Source: an uncultured Phaeodactylibacter sp.
Lineage (GTDB): Bacteria > Bacteroidota > Bacteroidia > Chitinophagales > Saprospiraceae
Assembly (NCBI GenBank): GCA_913062745.1
Contig: CAJXXJ010000156.1
Coordinates: forward strand, 1 to 7,852
Length of the DNA: 7,852 nucleotides
Reading direction: 5' to 3'
Below are positions 7,211-7,852 of this stretch, one piece after another. The number at the start of each line of letters is the position of its first letter. Within the stretch, counting starts at the first letter, position 1. Position numbers and translations under genes: made by a program. The notes under the pieces are model-generated. The model did not search any database. It was given only the letters and a program-made list of their open reading frames with translations, and was not told the origin of the DNA.

Positions 7211-7852
7211 TTACTTGCGCCCGATGTAGACGAAGTAGTCCCAAACGCCACCGTAGGCCGGCTTGACCTGATTGGAAACGGCCTCAAAATGCTGCTCCAG
7301 TACGGGAGTCAGGTGGCCGTCCATACGTACGTGATTGTTGCCCATGTGCCGCTTGAACCATCCGAAACGAGAATCGTAAAAATCAGCCACAGCGATGATG
7401 CCGCCCGGCTTCAGGTCCCGGGCGGCCTGCTCGATCAGCTCGGGCCACTGCGGGTTGATCATCGTCAGCGAGTAGGAGAACAGGATGGCGTCCATTTGCC
7501 CGTTGTACTGCTGATCGCCCAGCGCATAGGGGCGTTCCTCTAGCTGAACCCGTTGTGCATAAGGCTGTGTGGCTTTCCCGGCTTTGTCGATCATATGGGG
7601 GCTGACGTCCAGCCCGGTGAGTTGGGCTTTCGGAAAACGCCGGGCCAGCAGCCGCAGATTGTAGCCGGTGCCGCAGCCGACTTCCAGAATGCGGTGCGCT
7701 TTGCCGGGGTCGAGTGGTATCTGCCGGATAACGGCGCGGCGGCCGAAGAGGAAGGTCCAGCGGGTGAGGTCGTAGATTTTGGATTGCAGCACGTAGTAGC
7801 GCTGCATCGTCTGATTCTGTTCCTCAATGCTGGTGGTAATGCTTTTTGCCAT
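7211..7852 (-). CDS. Class I SAM-dependent methyltransferase, BtaB-like (betaine-lipid N-methyltransferase candidate); start at window edge
   Basis: The 213 visible residues form a Rossmann methyltransferase: motif I I-L-E-V-G-C-G-T-G-Y-N-L (55-66), acidic residue of motif II in G-L-D-V-S (80-84), a motif IV-like D-A-I-L-F-S-Y-S-L (121-129), and D-L-K-P-G-G (146-151). Outside the general fold, three segments recall BtaB: R-Y-Y-V-L-Q-S-K-I-Y-D-L-T-R-W-T-F-L-F-G (18-37), N-H-V-R-M-D-G-H-L (173-181), and the C-terminal A-Y-G-G-V-W-D-Y-F (199-207). BtaB adds three methyl groups to the homoserine headgroup made by BtaA, giving the phosphorus-free lipid DGTS. This assignment is from memory of the family, so I leave the symbol empty; other small-molecule or lipid methyltransferases remain possible. 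The ATG at 7852 is the last codon in the window; the true start could be here, upstream, or at Met16 (7807). A BtaA (DUF3419) gene would be expected just upstream, beyond the window. ilvA follows after 137 bp. Confidence 0.8.
   Translation of the reverse strand: MAKSITTSIEEQNQTMQRYYVLQSKIYDLTRWTFLFGRRAVIRQIPLDPGKAHRILEVGCGTGYNLRLLARRFPKAQLTGLDVSPHMIDKAGKATQPYAQRVQLEERPYALGDQQYNGQMDAILFSYSLTMINPQWPELIEQAARDLKPGGIIAVADFYDSRFGWFKRHMGNNHVRMDGHLTPVLEQHFEAVSNQVKPAYGGVWDYFVYIGRK

Overview
The window looks like an ordinary chromosomal segment from a member of the Bacteroidota, with a fairly GC-rich genome for that phylum (roughly mid-50s percent by eye). Three things point there. There is a PorT/SprT-type gene, which belongs to the Bacteroidota-specific type IX secretion system. 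Three intergenic sites match the Bacteroidota -7 promoter box TAnnTTTG. Start codons lack Shine-Dalgarno sequences and have A-rich upstream regions instead. A finer placement, for example a Saprospira-like lineage, would be a guess.

Layout from left to right. Positions 1-170 hold no assignable gene but end in a strong intrinsic terminator (103-145) for the leftward gene beside it. A leftward block follows: gyrA (4217 to 1611) and then, 105 bp on, a secreted TPR-repeat protein of unknown role (1505 to 171). The 168 bp region 4218-4385 is a divergent control region with one TATCTTTG box facing each way. To its right is the rightward pair ubiE/menG (4386-5120) and porT (5063-5803), which overlap by 58 bp and are probably one transcript. 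porT meets the leftward threonine ammonia-lyase gene ilvA (7073 to 5811) tail to tail with only 7 bp between them. A promoter with both -33 and -7 elements lies upstream of ilvA, just after the stop of the last gene. That gene is a leftward class I methyltransferase resembling BtaB, the N-methyltransferase of betaine-lipid synthesis; its start lies exactly on the right edge of the window.

Functionally this is mainly core metabolism and envelope biology: DNA supercoiling (GyrA), menaquinone methylation (UbiE/MenG), outer-membrane assembly of the type IX secretion and gliding machinery (PorT), the first committed step of isoleucine synthesis (IlvA), and possibly phosphorus-free membrane lipid synthesis (BtaB-like). 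I found no mobile element, CRISPR array, tRNA, rRNA or phage gene, and no convincing undescribed system. The items most worth a second look are the BtaB-like gene, whose BtaA partner would lie just outside the window, the ubiE-porT overlap, and the secreted TPR protein downstream of gyrA.
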